Shown here piece by piece: positions 61,867 through 64,000 of a stretch of 64,000 nucleotides of DNA. The position numbers were made by a program, and so were the translations under genes. Positions within the stretch are counted from its first letter, which is position 1. Every line of letters begins with the position of its first letter. The notes under the pieces are model-generated. The model saw nothing but the letters and a program-made list of their open reading frames with translations, was not told the origin of the DNA and did not search any database. Location of the stretch: positions 992,001-1,056,000 of the forward strand of contig CP012819.1 of the NCBI GenBank assembly GCA_001936135.1. Reading direction: 5' to 3'. Origin of the DNA: Saccharomycopsis fibuligera x Saccharomycopsis cf. fibuligera (lineage: Eukaryota > Ascomycota > Saccharomycetes > Ascoideales > Saccharomycopsidaceae).

Positions 61867-63251
61867 TCTTGGAGAGAGAAATGGTGAGAGGGAGTGCTTT
61901 GACTGTTTCCTGCTTTTTCTTTGTATTTTCTTTCTTTTTTTTTCTTTATCATTTTTGGTGTTAAAATTGTTGAGTTATTGAGTTTTATTTTGTGTTCACT
62001 TTTTCATTTTTTGATTTTGATTCTTTTGGTCTGCTTGGTTCAAAGTACTTGTCATATTTTTTTCAAGATTACATACATATAGGCCTGGTTTTTGCTTTTT
62101 CATGCTTGATAAATTCACGTGTTTTTTTTTTTTTGTTATTTAATTATTCATTTGAAATATCAATATTCCTACTGTTTTTTCCTTTCAGTTGTTGCACTAT
62201 AGAATTTCGGCTTATTAACTTTTTTTGTATTTCATACATTTAATTTAATCTACACTTTATTATAACTTATTTACATTTCAAATGTTGCTATTTAAATCTC
62301 ATCATGACTAGTCGTTTTCATTGAAGTTCGTCTTTCAAACCACAAGTAAGCATACTGGTACATCATGATCTAGGATTTCTGTAAACAATAATTATGATGT
62401 CAAGTGTAAAGAAAGACGGAGTTTCAAGTCTCAAAAAGTAGGTCAACGCTTAGTAATCTACTGATAATTAGTTGGGTTGAATCAGCTGCAGATAACAAGA
62501 CTAATTTTAACACCAGTGGGACCAAGCAAAACAGTAGCATTATCAGATCAACTTTACAGAAATAATGATCATGACTTTTGGTGTTTATAAACCTGGCGAG
62601 TTCAACATATATTATTTTGCCATATTTTACTGAGATTATAAAAGTTTTTTGCAAAAGGGTTTTTTAGCCCGATTTTTGGACATGACAACTAGCCGAGCTG
62701 AAACATTTTTCGATTTTCTTGAAACATTTCACAGTACTGATCATCAAAATAGATCAACGAAATGATAAATCAGTATGACAGTTAACGGTGGCTGTGTATT
62801 CATGCATGTTGAGTTACCGCATTGAGATAGTAAAGGGAATTCTAGCAGCGGCCGGGCGAATGCGAGGGTCGTTAGGGACCAAACGGTCTCAGGAACGCCA
62901 AGAGAAGCTTTGAATACAGCTACTGATTTGAAAAGTGGCTTCCAGTTCTAGCTTTTTATTACTCAAACTAAGATGCTTTTTCCTTTTTAGATTGTGACAG
63001 GTTTATTAGTTAATTTTAGTCAGAAAATATATTTGTTGAAGGGTCGATATATTAAAAAAATATAAAGCGACCAAATCCTCTAATGAAATGATAAGGCAAG
63101 TCTCAAATCAATGAGAACACCAAATGAACAAACAAAAGTCTCTGAAGTTAACCAAGTTAATAAGCCTTCAAAAAAATAAAAAATAAAAACAACATTCAAC
63201 ATTTAGCTCACCACTACTTCTGTTTAAATTTTACATTACAACTCTAAAACT
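61867..63251. other. intergenic after NEW1
   Basis: 1.4 kb, first half strongly T-rich on the plus strand (to about 62250) with a TCACGTG site at 62115-62121. A small GC-richer patch is at about 62845-62925. No ORF or RNA gene is supported. Confidence 0.55.
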
Positions 63252-63407
63252 ATGAACAGATTTATTTTCACTGCATTGCTCCTCTTGCCAGCATTTTTTG
63301 CCACTGTCACTGCTTATCCAGTCAAATTTGATTTAGTCAAAAGAGAACCGAGACAGAAGTCTGGAACTCACTGGATTGGTATTCCTGACCTTAGCAAGTT
63401 AGTATAA
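63252..63407 (+). CDS. small secreted peptide precursor with Kex2-type site, 51 aa
   Basis: A short ORF missed by length cut-offs: MNRFIFTALLLLPAFFATVTA (split here as a basic start, hydrophobic core and VTA cleavage site) is a strong signal peptide of about 21 residues. It is followed by YPVKFDLVKR and then EPRQKSGTHWIGIPDLSKLV before the stop. The Lys-Arg would be cut by Kex2, leaving a 20-residue peptide. The layout is like that of pheromone or other processed peptides, but also like the signal plus propeptide start of Candida secreted aspartyl proteases (which often have a DFxVxKR-like sequence after the signal). No protease sequence follows in any frame, so if it derives from one it is a severely shortened remnant. 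Coding status is inferred from the signal peptide. Confidence 0.5.
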   Translation: MNRFIFTALLLLPAFFATVTAYPVKFDLVKREPRQKSGTHWIGIPDLSKLV

Positions 63408-64000
63408 ACTGTGGTAGCAATAAATTGGCCAACTTATACAAGATGAGGTGATCGCACAAGATGAACTGGACTTTTCCTTTCTTGCTGTTTGTAGCTTTAT
63501 TATTGTCTTTGAAATAGGATTTAATGATTAATACTACTTACTTTGTCGCTTGAGAGGTACTAAGCTTTTAATTTTCTCAATAGTTATAATTTTCGCTTAC
63601 TTGCAGCTGCATACTTACCCACCCATTTTTTTTATTTGATTGCATCACATAGCTTGGAATCCATATGCAGTCACGCTATTGCTTTATCAAGGTTTTTAGT
63701 GGTGAGCTTTAAATAGCAAATGTAACAAAAAGAAAAACGGCAAGCATTTATGAACATATTTAAGTGATACAGAGTTTGTGTACAATAACAAATGGATCCC
63801 ATGAACAAAACAAAATCTTTGGTCTCAACTCAATTCTGCTTTTCTCCGTCAATCTATCATATATGATGATTTTCAGACCACTTCTGTACAATAATTTTGA
63901 TTTTATACAACTTAATGTTTATCAAATGATGCCCTTACAAAAACAAGTTTAGTTAAATTTATCGAGTTATTAATTTATATAAAAAGCTTAATTCTATACA
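63408..64000. other. right-edge non-coding sequence
   Basis: AT-rich; a 62-codon ORF at 63764-63952 starts from a TTG-like or non-conserved position and has no recognised domain. Nothing supported. Confidence 0.5.

Overview
The window is a stretch of chromosome from a budding yeast (Saccharomycotina). It is AT-rich overall. Genes are compact with few introns, introns sit at extreme 5' ends with GTATGT/GTACGT/GTAAGT donors and (T/A)ACTAAC branch points, and many proteins carry long Asn, Gln, Ser or Asp tracts. In-frame CTG codons are very scarce: I could find only about six in the 2,826 codons of the TOR-like gene. Together with the presence of a NEW1/ELF1-type gene and a separate IRS4-type EH protein, this suggests a member of the CTG-Ser clade (Candida/Lodderomyces/Debaryomyces group). 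The exact species cannot be fixed from the window, and proteins below are described with CTG read as Leu unless stated.

Layout. Left edge: the N-terminal part of ADE5,7 (purine synthesis, minus strand, cut by the window). Then a 4 kb gene-poor block holds two intron-containing tRNA-Lys genes (CTT and TTT) with degenerate LTR-like repeats between them. RFC2 (clamp loader) follows, then a 1,370-aa Gal4-type regulator whose zinc cluster is joined from two exons. A strikingly GC-rich, repeat-bearing 1.9 kb region lies upstream of it. SOF1 (rRNA processing) and a Hap1-like zinc-cluster regulator share a divergent promoter. HNT3 (aprataxin), an unrecognised 818-aa polytopic membrane protein and SNU114 (U5 snRNP GTPase) all read rightward. 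TIM17 (276-nt intron) and RPB4 diverge. An IRS4-type EH protein and VPS38 (intron after 8 codons) also diverge. A Gre1/Sip18-like hydrophilin is followed by TIF11 (eIF1A, intron after 7 codons), 3.5 kb without a convincing gene, a very large TOR-family kinase, a decayed oxidoreductase pseudogene, NEW1 (ABC-F ribosome factor) and finally a 51-codon ORF for a small secreted peptide with a Kex2-type site.

Most genes are housekeeping and unrelated in function, as is usual in yeast; there is no operon-like cluster. The points most worth attention are: (i) the TOR-like kinase keeps all catalytic motifs, but nearly every residue that contacts rapamycin in the FRB domain is changed; (ii) a full-length Gal4-type regulator with both the DNA-binding domain and the Gal4-like middle region, where the best-known CTG-clade Gal4 is short; (iii) the GC-rich repeat island in front of it; (iv) the small secreted Kex2-site peptide; (v) the pseudogene between TOR and NEW1.
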